From the NCBI GenBank assembly GCA_019614645.1, contig JABWDB010000005.1:19333001-19397000 (forward strand): DNA of 64,000 nucleotides. Reading direction: 5' to 3'. The translations under genes were made by a program, and so were the position numbers. Within the stretch, counting starts at the first letter, position 1; each line of letters begins with the position of its first letter. The stretch comes from Stratiolaelaps scimitus. Lineage: Eukaryota; Arthropoda; Arachnida; Mesostigmata; Laelapidae. Below the pieces are notes generated by a model, which saw nothing but the letters and a program-made list of their open reading frames with translations, was not told the origin of the DNA and made no database searches. Below are positions 37,255 to 48,700 of this stretch, piece by piece.

Positions 37255-40200
37255 ATGCGGGGCCTCTGCCTTCTATTGGGTGGGTGGGCCCTGCCGGCCC
37301 GCTGCCAGCAATCCTCATCAGGTGTCATCTCCGGGCGTCAGCTTAAGGTCCTCACCCGAGCAGGTATGCTGAACTAATGATGGATAATTACTTCATTATC
37401 CGTGTGGCCAACCTAGCATGAAGATAATGCAGAATTGTTCATTGAGACACACAAATCGCAGCTAGTTCTTACAATTTAGGGGCAATATCGGTTTTTAATA
37501 ATATTTCCTTGTACAGGTTTCCATATGCGGTACATGACGAGTCGGGCACCTTCGAGCGAAGACTCTCATAACGCAAAGGTTCCCGAAAAATCGCTAAAAA
37601 AGACCTCTTCGGCTGGTGGACCGGAGAGGACGGCGATCTCCGAGATGCAGCAAACCATTATCAAAGGTTAGTATGACCAAAGACGAACAATTTGTAAAAT
37701 ATTTTTACTTTATCAATGAAGCAGCAATGAGCTCTGCAGGTCCGAGCGTAGATTCAAAATACATGATATTATTCTGTTAAATACAGTGGTGTATTCAAGG
37801 GACTGGGTAGTGATTTCTAGACCTTCAAAGGCTGATTTGGGAAAAGGGTTCAGTTTTAGCCGACTAAAATATCGTTTTTCGTAGTCCGCAATATATTACT
37901 ATCTTTACCCTGTTAATTTTTTTTGCAGCAATCAAAGGCACCAGAATCAAGTTGGATGTCAATCAAGAATATACCGAACGAAATTTTATCACGCCCATTC
38001 GCGCAATGACGGAGTACGGCTTGAAACTTCAAGACCTTGAAGGGTTGAAGAAAACGCTACGGCGAAGTCCCATAAGTGATAATCCGCCAATCACCGTCTT
38101 TCTCCGCCGCGACGTCGAGACCAAGTTTGTACTACCCCACTGATCTAACCTTATGCCACTATTCAATCTGTCCTTTGCGCAAATCAAACAGCCGATACAA
38201 CCCGTTTCGTTCCGACGAGCATGTCATCCAATGACTCTACTGTGGCTGCTAATAGGCATCTGGGTTGAGGCCACCTAAATTAAATCAGTCAGAACATTCG
38301 GAGTCAGATTATTCAACGGAAAAACACAATTCACATAACATACACTTCTCTCAGGTACCGCCATGCGACGAAATACTCTTCTTATGGTCGAGTGTGAATA
38401 GCTAGCGCATGACGTAGATTGTCATTCATTCAAGGCACTTTATGCAACTTATTTAGCTAGAGTCGTTATTTAGATACTCAACTGATGGCGTTCTTAGTTG
38501 ATTCAACGAGCTATTCGCCTATTAATATATATTACCGATATCAATGATCGGCTGAGAACAGGGCTTTGGACGTGTATGGTTCCCGGGAAGCTCTTGAAAG
38601 GGCACAGCAACAACAGATTGAGGAAATGGAACGACTCCGTGATGAAGAAAACCTGACCTCCAAGAAGGTCCTGAAAGAGTTCTATAAGTGAGTACATCCG
38701 AAGTCTGTAAGTGGGAAAACTGATTCAAAATACAACGCCAAAATCGAACGATTCGAACACCTGAAAAAAGCTATCAATGACTATCAAGGGTCACTTCGAC
38801 CTGTCTAGCATAAATATGATCAGCAAAAATGCCATTCAAACATGAAGGTAATTGCCGATATAGATTAAAAAAAACAACAATGCAATCTGCTATCTAACTG
38901 ATAATGACTCGGGCATGCAACCATGATCTAACAAGGGTCTCTGTGCGTTTGGCTTCTATATTAGGGCCGAGAAGCGCAACGTCGAGAAGAAACAGCGCGA
39001 ACAGATTCTCAAAGGAAGTGGAAAAGTTGTACATACTGCTGTCGTGATCAATGCTGCCAACTGTATATTTAAGACCGTTGCCTGGGTCTACTCAGGTTCG
39101 CACTCAATGTTCGCTGAAGCTGTGCACAGTTTTGCCGACACTCTCAACCAGGTATGGTATTATCAGGTCGTACTGCCAGACTAGAATTGTGTAGCGATTC
39201 TGTTTTTAAGTTGATTACTGCGTTTTGGAATGCATTAATCGAATTTAGGTGATTCGAGGAGGGCCCGTTATAATGGCTTTGTATAGCTTTAATACGCAAC
39301 TGTATGGCCATGAAACGTTGAAGGTCCATAAGGTCTGTCTTGACTATCTTCTGAGGCCATGCTAATAATAGCCGCACGCTTGGTAAATATCGCTAGGCCA
39401 AATACACATATTCGACAGGTGTGTCTGCTCGCTAGGCCAAATACTGCATATTCGACAGGGTTAATTTCTAATTACAACAATCTCTTTACAGCTTATACTA
39501 GCGTTTGGCATACGTAAGTCTCTCCAGCAAGCCAACCCCAATCATCCGTATGGCTATCACAATATGCGGTACGTGTCATCGCTCATTTCTGGAGTTGGTA
39601 TCTTCTTCTTTGGAGCGGGATTGGCCTGGTATCACGGCGTTATGGGTCTTCTATACCCCGAAGCAGTACAGTCCCTCTACTGGGCTTTCATCATTCTTGG
39701 TGGCAGCTTGCTATCTGAGGGCGGAACGCTGTACGTTGCCTTTCGAGAGATCCGCAGTGGAGCTCGCAACGAGCATGTCTCCATGCTCGAATATAGTAAG
39801 TCGAATAGAATTGCCGAATTAGCAAATATTTACTATCTCGAGTCATCATATCACATCTATGGCTAGAGTATGCCACCCGATATATTTGATTGTTCATTAA
39901 AACCAGTCGTGACAAGGCAGCATTTATTTTAGCGATTCCATTTTAATAAATATACCAATTCTGAATATATATATATATAGTATAATAAAAACAAATATTA
40001 AAATTATAAGAAATATTTTAATAACAATGAGGCGGAGGAAGTCTGAATTGAATCGTATTTGTGTTTCTAGTTATCCGCAGTCGAGATCCATCCGTGAACG
40101 TCGTCCTTTTGGAGGATATTGCTGCAGTACTCGGAGTGTCGATCGCGGCAGGCTGCATGGGTCTAACCCACGTCTATGAAAACCCACTCTTTGATGCAGT

Positions 40201-41267
40201 GGGATCCTTGTTAATTGGGGGGATTCTTGCATCAGTCGCCTCGTTTATCGTCTATACAAACACGACTGCACTCGTTGGAAGGTAAGTGGATAGAACGGTT
40301 GAACAGATTACAACCATCATCAGCGCATTTATATATAATCAATACTATGGAGCTGTGTCAGTCAGCTAAATTGTAAATTTGACCTCTGGTCAATAGCAGA
40401 TATTCAAATTATGCTTTAGTGGTGCTAATACCGCAAGTAGACACGCTTACGGAGTTCTTTCCTGGTACAAAGTGGGACATAAGTGGTGAATAAATAAGTA
40501 ATGACTGCGTGACAGAAGATCAGAACGTACTAGCTGAGGTATATGATGCTAATTACTACTTATTTGAATTGATATTTTTTCGATAATTTTAGATCGATTC
40601 CGTTCGAGCAGGTGCAAAGGATTAATCGCGAGCTCGAGTCAGACGTCATGATCCGGGCCATTTATGATGTTAAGGTATACTTCAATCAGGGCTTAAATAT
40701 AAATTCAACCTATGTCATAACTAATCTAGCTGGGAAGCATATAAGCATAAGCCCAGCTCATGGTATTTTCTAATTTTTGTCCCTCTTTATATTCAATTCA
40801 AACATGAACGCGTATATGACATGTAGGCGACGGACATGGGCAACCAGATCGTCCGGTACAAAGCCGAAGTTGACTTCGACGGCCGCGAACTCACGAGAAG
40901 CTATATAGACACACTGGATCTGGAAATGATGCTTCAGGTAAAAAAAAAAGATGGTTCATGTAAGCTCGAAAGTAATAAATGCAATTCAATAAATATGGGA
41001 CTCAGTTGCTTTGAATAACATCCCCTTTTCGTGTATGTGCCATGTTCTACACAACGATAACTGACTCGTACTTTGTATTTGGTGCTGCTTCTGGTTCACA
41101 CCCCGCAGGAAGTGCAGGGTTTCACCACAATAGAGGAATTGGATGCTTTCATGCTGAAGCACGGTGAGAGTATAATCGATCTACTTGGTGCTCAGGTAGA
41201 CCGGATCGAGCGAAAACTTAAGGAGCGCCATCCTGACGTGCGACATGTCGACCTCGAAGTGCTCTAA
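37255..41267 (+). CDS. SLC30A9: Zinc transporter 9 (SLC30A9/ZnT9), ten coding exons
   Basis: Exons: 37255-37363, 37517-37666, 37929-38124, 38562-38687, 38965-39151, 39492-39795, 40071-40281, 40593-40674, 40827-40937, 41109-41267; 544 aa (human 568). SLC30A9 is a cation-diffusion-facilitator protein reported to export zinc from mitochondria. The N-terminus is Arg-rich without early acids, consistent with import. The DNA-binding-like/XPA-similar region is followed by GSGKVV (about 211-216) and six predicted membrane helices. Zinc-site motifs HSFAD (248-252) and LLEDIAAVLG (370-379) are intact, as are MRYVSSLISGVGIF, WYHGVMGLL, RSIPFEQVQR, AEVDFDGRELTRSY and the terminal VRHVDLEVL. ATG 37255 is the first in-frame ATG after a TGA, and the exon begins at an acceptor (37161/37162), so a leader exon lies upstream. 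Confidence 0.95.
39391..39459 (+). repeat. Two-unit tandem duplication in SLC30A9 intron 5
   Basis: CGCTAGGCCAAATAC followed by (TG)CATATTCGACAGG-type sequence occurs twice, at 39391-39419 and 39430-39459, separated by 10 bp. It sits about 35 bp before the exon 6 acceptor; no function is evident. Confidence 0.7.
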
Positions 41268-44212
41268 GTCTGATTCAGATCTGCAACTAACAAGCTTACA
41301 ACAAGAATTCATCAAATAGTGGCTTTTAAAAGGAACACTCTCGCTTCGACGCGACACTCCTGTGAGTGCGTATGTGCGTATCTGTCACGCTCGGCATCAC
41401 AGTGATCCTAACATTTATCCACCAGTTTTCATCGAGAGGACACAGTAGTGGTGGGAGCAGGTTTGACCTCTCAAAAATGAAGCTTAAATCTGACGTTGCT
41501 GTTGAACTGATAAATATATGTCACTGTTTGCGTAAGTCAGGTAAGTCAGAGGACCAACCCAAGTGTAACTAGTTTTTGACTTCACCGTGCATTCAGACGA
41601 GGAAGACGATTCAGCCTAGACGACGTCTGCTTTGGATACAGGACCTTCTAGACAGAGCTGCTTTGGCCGCTAACAGCGGTCACCTGTTCAGTAACTTGTG
41701 CTGCCGGTAGTGGATGTATGGAAGTGGCCCCTCACGCAAAAGCCATGAACGAGTCGCCACACTTGAGACACCGTATATAACTGCTTCGCTGGTAAGCTCA
41801 AACAATGAAACGATCGAAATGTAAAAGGCAAATCGTCGAGGGGTAAAATAGACGTTCCCCGTGTATTGACATCTTCGTGACCGATTCGTCCAGCTGACGG
41901 ACCACTTGAAAACGAATTCACCGGAATTACAGCGCACACACAACTGGATGTGGACAAGATACATGCTGCACAAGTGAATTGAGTGCTACGAGCGAAGCCA
42001 GCAGGCTATGTGATAACCATACAATAATGATGCTGACAATACAGGCAATGATACAACTAAGATTATAGGAATAATAATAATAATAATATGAGAATAGAAA
42101 CACAATATAATAACAAATTTAAGAAGAAAAACCCTATTCAAATGAGGAAGGTTGTAATGCTTGTACGCGGCGGTAAAAAAAGAGTGTCTTAGATAATAAA
42201 TATATATATAAATAATAAAATATGTGTTGCAAATTTAGAGAGCAGTTGATCGAAATGAACGGACGAGCCGACCATGGAGTCCACTTTGTGTGACGGCACA
42301 CATTTTTATTATGGCCCTTATTTGTTCCGCGGTGGGCCAGCCTTCGGAAGAATGAAGCGCCAATGTTCGATCGTGTCGTCCGAGTAAAGATTTAGGGGCG
42401 CACCTGGTCCCGACCGTCCAGCAACGTCTGCCAGTGGTCACTAATTAGCTACCGAAGAAAAAGGATGCTTAGGTTTTGTTGTTTTTTATAAAATATTTAT
42501 TTCAGCTGCGCCTTTTTAGTTCTCGTAAAGGTTAGACTTGCTTTGGTTATATCGGTGGCGAAGCTTCGTTTGAAAATTGGAAACGAGAGAGAGAGAGAGA
42601 GACAGAGAGAGTCGATTCAAACGTCGTAAATAAAACAAGCGATGAGAAACGTCCTCCGTCAGTTTTCTGTAGCCAACTTGTCGTTGTGACATGGGATTGG
42701 CGATGAAAGACCCGTTGATTTTCTGCCACTTCAGTCGGCTTATCTGAAAAGTGAGTGTACATAGTTCCGAAGAAATGTTCAATAATGAACGTCTAGAACA
42801 TTTTGTTGAAAGTAGTAAACGTTGAAGGTGAAACAAAATACTAATAAATTCAATTTTAATTGATGTGGATTGTCTTTTGGGCTCGTACTGAATAGAAAGC
42901 AAGTTTCTTTAATAGCTACTCAACGTGTATGTGTGATCTTCTAGTTCGAACACTTATTCAAGAACACCGTTCTAGTTAGCTGCACAACTTGTTCTGGTGG
43001 GCAATGTAAAAATAATGACGATCTACTTCCATTTTCCCGGTATATATTAGGTGGAGGATTTTACGAATTTTTACTTAGTCTGACTGGCCGATTAAAATAA
43101 TTTGAATCATTCAGTTAGATCGTGGATTCGACTCTACTAAAAAAATACACAGCAGGATAAAATGTGCTGTAGGCGATATACGATTCTACGATAAAGAAGA
43201 GTAAGCATAAATATACATAAATGGTATAGGTTACTAGGTTGGTGCAACGATACATTTTGTAATGGGAAATTTGTGTACAGTAGCTCTTTAACTAAAATAG
43301 GTAATTCATAACTACCGATGACACTTGGACGCCGTCACACTGTCGACGAGGTTGGACCGACAATGTTGAACTACAAGAATTGACACGAAGTTTGTTCCTG
43401 AGGATACGCAAGACTGCCCCCAAACAAACGAGAGAACACCGACCTACTGTTTTTCGAGCTGAGCCTCAGCTGTTCCCCTGTTATCTGACAGGCCTCAGCT
43501 CTTAACCTTTAGGGAACATCGACCGTCATACGAGAATCTACGGAATAACATCGAAGACGAAACCGGTGTAGAACGAACACGTACGCCGTCAACCATGGCT
43601 CTCTCTCTCTCTCTAAGGGCTTATCGTTAATATCTGATCAAAAGATCCAGTAGATGCTACCTACAAGTATCGTTCCCGCTCGCTCGTTATCAGAGAGCGC
43701 TAATGAACGTTTCCAAATTTCAGTCCTGAACAACAACAAGCACCACATGATTTTCGAAACTATAAACTTACATTCTCTTCTATCCGAAAAAAGGAAGACA
43801 CATACAGTTCAAATATATCCGATTCATCCTCAGTGAAGGGCCGAGTTCCAATGTAGTAGCAGTAGTAGTAGTTTATTTATTATTTTGTAATACATTATAT
43901 TATCTTCCATTTTCTCTACCTATCCTCTAAAATCATTTTTTCCATCCAAGTCACTGTATTCCTCTTCCTGACTGAGCCAACGTCCCAACCCAACATTCTC
44001 TCGTCGTGGTCATGGCCTCAACCCCCGATAAAGACGGTCGACGATTCAACTCACTCGGTCGATCGATCATCCGTCAGCTAGCCATTGGTTGTTTGTTTAT
44101 ATCTTAAAACTCCGTTTCTCTAATTATGCATACTGTCTCACAGACTGTCACATCCTAACGTAACGAACCATCAAGGTCCACGCTCTCGCCTACATGTACT
44201 CACATATACCTC

Positions 44213-44251
<39 letters not shown>

Positions 44252-45758
44252 GTCTATACAATGGCATACGATTTCACTGAGCGTTATCTGTGTGTGATAT
44301 TATATTTATAGTGAACCGGAGGTGGCGCGGGAGGGGGAGGAAGTCAATCGGAGAAATAGTGAAGAAATTAACCATATTCATGAAACGTGTAGATCACCGG
44401 TTGTTGCTCATTTGAAAGGTTTTCCGCAGTATCGGAAATCAGTCCACTTTGTCGTCAAGGTAATCCCATTAACAAGCAGGACGAATTTGACGACAAACTG
44501 TGAAACCGATGCGCCCCATCAACATGGGGTCCCATTGTTATAACGTCCGCGTCGAATAGAAACACAGTTGCTGTAACCACCACCACTACCAGCAGGTGGC
44601 TGCCATACTAGTGGAAATTGCGTGTTGCGCTATTCGACGTCATCTCACGTAGACAACGTATTCCGCACTACGATTTACCAAGTCTCATTATCGTTATTTC
44701 TTGCTCGTGTTTTTTTTTTCTTCTAAAAATACAATTGCAAAGAAGACCTATATCCAATCACCCTTGATGTTCTCGTATTTCCGCTGCGCCCTCCAGTCGT
44801 CTAGCAGCTGGCCACTGCATTGCGGCAAACAGAACATATCCGTCGATGACACAGCAGCCACTGAACATGATGAATCCCTTCTATTTTGGAAGCTTCCTTA
44901 TCTACGAATACAATTTAGCTTCGAACCGGCATCAGCATACACCTGTCACATTCACACCCGATTTCAGTCGTCTCCAAGTCTCTTTCGCTCTCTTTTGGTG
45001 CTAAACTTGTGCTCTCGTCTCCATTCTCTCATTGTTCTAGTGCACTTTAACAATACGCTGCCGACCAGGTGATCTAATCACGAAATAAATACTAAAAAAC
45101 TACTACCCAGCGAATCACGCTTCGTGAGCGAAACTGCCGTCTAAACTGAACCCACAAAATATTACAGTAATGTGTGTGTCTGTGTGTAAACGTTATTAAT
45201 GACTCTATTCTTCAGTCTTCGATAAAACGTATTTTCGGTTATATAAATGTATTTGCCGTTTACCTCTGATGTTCATCAACGTCACCGTCAATGTCTCGTC
45301 TAATTTTGTGTTGCTATTGCTAGAAACATGGACTGGGACATGGAATGCTCCGACATAGTTCCGACTAATGGCAAGAATATTAGTCTGCTCGGAGTATGCG
45401 CCCTTCCGTGGTCGTTGTTCCCTTCTTTAAAAGTTCTCGTTTTTGTCAATGGCACCATTGGTCATCTGCTTGCTCCTTTACACCGGCGACCGAGGCAGAA
45501 GGCGTCCGCATACCCTTCGGCATCCCCTTTTCGTCAATATATATATACATATATATATATATTGCTGGAGACGTCTTAGCGAGCTTGATAAAGGCTGTCT
45601 CCATGTCCCGTTTTGCTGTTCGTTGGTGTTTTTTGTTGTTTGTTCGCTGGTTCTTAACAAAAATCATTATCTGGCAACTTTTTCTTTCAGTGTCATTTTT
45701 CCACTCTTCTCAAGTGCCTACAACTTTGTCCTACCACTTGTTAACACGCAATTCTACC
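41268..45758. other. SLC30A9-NOMO convergent intergenic interval
   Basis: No gene is recognised in this 4.5-kb stretch. It contains AAT-rich runs (42060-42220) with several AATAAA matches (for example 42194) that could serve SLC30A9, (GA)n at 42585-42610, (CT)n at 43600-43616 and 44217-44250, a copy of the 61-bp palindromic repeat at 43448-43508, and an AT tract at 45537-45563. ORFs such as 44322-44543 and 44701-45072 look like chance frames. Confidence 0.5.
43448..43508 (-). repeat. Inverted relative of the 61-bp palindromic insertion
   Basis: Read on the minus strand it aligns over its whole length with the insert at 33707-33767: GAGGCCTGTCAGATA, GGGGAACAGCTGAGG, TCAGCTCGAAAAACA. The flanks resemble each other (GAGAACACCGACC before, GGGAACATCGACC after), possibly an aged target duplication of about 13 bp. 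Confidence 0.6.
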
Positions 45759-48700
45759 TTATCTGGTCTTGTTCTTGCCTCGGCGGTCACCTCCGGCATT
45801 AGGCGTATCCTGTTGCCGTCTGTGGATGAAGTCGATAATATCATTGCGGAATATGATGGCCAATGCGACGAACACGGAGAAGACGGCAACGAACGGTGTT
45901 GGCGGCGCAGTAGCGTCCGGGCCAGCACCTGGCGGTTGGCCATCACCTGATACTCCGAATGGACTCGCGCCACAGCGGAGCTCGACGTGGCCGTACGCGC
46001 GATCAGCACGCAACGTCGCGGACGTGCTTGGCGTGCTGCTGCTGGTGCCTCCTGCGACGGCGGCTGAACTGCCGCGGCCACTGCCGCTTCGGCTGTCGTT
46101 CGCGGTTAGACTAGCTCCGGACACGTGCTGAAGCTCAACCGAGTACTCCCGGCCATCTCGGGGAAACTCGCCCGGTACCACGACGAAACTAGCCGCTTGT
46201 AGCATATGCAGTTGACGCCCACCTGTCGAAATGGCGACTCGCAGAGATGGTAGCAACGCCTGATCGGCGTCAACCGTCACACTGAACTGCGTACCCCGTT
46301 GTGGGCGGACGACGATTACATCGATCGTTTGATCTTCCCGACCTACGCGGACCTCCCGAACGGCTGGAAGTGTCCGCTCGAAACGCCGCGAACCCTCAGG
46401 CGTGTCGGGGTCTGTCCGCTTCAACTGCAGCTTGTAGACACAGTTCTCGCGTAGGCCTCGGATGCGGTACCTGCCGTTCTCGTCGCTGGTGGCATCTTCC
46501 TCGTGTCTGTCGCAGGCTTCGCTTGTTGCTTCGAGCTCGACATCGGGTTCAGCTTCGCCCGTTATCGACGTGACCTTACCTTTTACCGAGTAGGCCACTT
46601 TTTTACCTAGAATCTCCACCCGCTGCTCGGAGTTCTCCGTCACCTGTATCATGGACGATACGGGCTCGAATTTGTATTCCTTCATCATCACCCGTATGTA
46701 GTAAGATCCTGGCGATAGCTTGATCAGCGAAAGCTCACCCTGCGCACCAGTTCGACTATTGTTTCGATAGTCTGGTCCACCGGTGACGGAGACAAGGGCT
46801 CCAGCAAGCGGCTCCTTGGTGTCACTCTGTTGAACGACTATGTCGACTCGTGAAAATTTAATGCCGCTCAGATTGGTTGAATCGCCAACACGTTCGAATG
46901 CATAGCCTTCCTTATGGCCTTCAATGGTGTATTTGGCCGATTCCAATGGCCCGGCTCGGTAGCTACCATTAACGTCAGTCATCACGCGTACGGCGTCAGA
47001 GGGCACGGAGGAGCCCTCAGCCGTGACAACGATTTCGACGCCAGCAATAGCGGGCTTCACCGAGCCCTCAATGAAGATCCCAGTCTTCCCGTGAAGATCG
47101 ATAGAGTGACAATCATTAGGCATCCGTACAACTGTTTGCGAAGGACGAAATAGCAGGGACGCGCTGTTCGCTTCGACTACCAACTCTTTTCCAGCTGGGT
47201 AATACAGCTCGGTGGTGTACAAATATTCTGTCTGATCGATTGTCTTCGCGCCGGTGGACGTCTTCGGGTAGAATTCTTTGACTTCTTGCACTCGTACGGT
47301 GCTCACCTCCTCGCCACTCTTCGTAACGAGTTTAAGGTCATCGACAGCGATCTTAGTGTAGATATTCACTTTGAGACGATGGGATTCAGCGACAAGCTTT
47401 ATCGTTTCGTCGCTTCGGGGTTTAAACAGGAGGTTGGTCGCTCGCGCAAAGACGTGGCATCCCAAGAGGGTCAGAGGCGTTGGTTTCGCCTCCACAACGC
47501 AATGCTTTGACAAGCCCGCTTTCACCTGCAGAACTCTCCCGCCAATCTCTAGCTCGGTGTTATGGCTGCTGTCCAGCTTCAGCACGAAGCCTTTCTGCGT
47601 AAAACGTACATCGTCAATGTTTTTGTCAACGACCGTGATGCCCTGGCATTCCTTCTCGAAACAAAGACTCGAATGTGATACGCACAGCTCGTAGGTGCCA
47701 GGATCAACGCCCTCAAAATTGAAGCTGCCGTCACTGTCGGCCGTGATTTTGTCCTGGGAATTAATGCCGGCACGAAGCTCAATACGAACGCCTGCGCATA
47801 CACCACCGAGACAGCTGACCCGTCCTCGAATGACGGCCTGAAACTGCGAAAATACGAAACGTTTTCCCGCCGGCACTGGGACGGTGAAGTGGACTTCGGC
47901 TGGCGAGAGACGCACACGCCCAACTGGACGAAGGAGGTAATCACCTCGTGCGAGCATCGCGCAGAAACGACCCGAGCTCACGTCGGAGAATGTCTTGGTA
48001 ACGCTATCCGGTGACGTTGACCCTTGCCTCAGCATGTGCATCTCGATGGAGTCGGCCACGAGAGCCTCACCGCACACCTCGAATCGGTCCGGTCGAATAA
48101 CTGGCAAGACAGTACGATCTACACTCACCGTGACCTTCTTCGGCTCGAACTGGAAGCCACGTTTCTTCAACAACAGCGTGTACTGACCGCTACGGAGCCC
48201 GGGCAAGCGAAAATGGCCAACTGCATCGGTGACTGTCTCGAAGCCAGTCTCGCTAACCTGGATTTCAACGCTCTGTCCGGCATCTTCAACTTGGCCATCG
48301 ACCGGGAAGCCTGCTACTTCGAAGGGTTCGAGACGGAGATCGCCGTGAGCCAACTCCACTTTTGAACGGGCCGGATTAACATCCATTGCCTGGCCAGATG
48401 CAGTTGTCGCTATAGGAACCACCGCGTAGCTGGACGAGGCAGTGGTGGACTTCACGCACGGGAACTCGAATACGCCCCCGTTGGCGATGTCGACATTGGC
48501 AACACACGCCATGCGAAAACCGGCCGGCATCGAAAATCCTGCCGTCTTTGGTAGTTGACGATTCGTTGTCGGTGAGCGGCCGCAGCAAATACCCGCAGCT
48601 GTAGCCTCGTCCGCGGCGCCGGTAACGGCTAACACCGCCCAGGCAGAGATCGGGCGGGAGTCCGTCCATTTAAAGGAGCCCTGGAAACCGCGTTTCCGTT

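Noticed and set aside
37952..38143. SLC30A9 exon 3 ORF ending FVLPH
   Set aside because: The tail after residue Thr is intron read-through; splicing at the GTTTGT donor (after 38124) restores the K-A-L-D-V-Y-G continuation expected from the family.
47286..48365. Plus-strand ORFs opposite NOMO
   Set aside because: They are shadows of the long GC-rich NOMO exon on the other strand and have no family resemblance.
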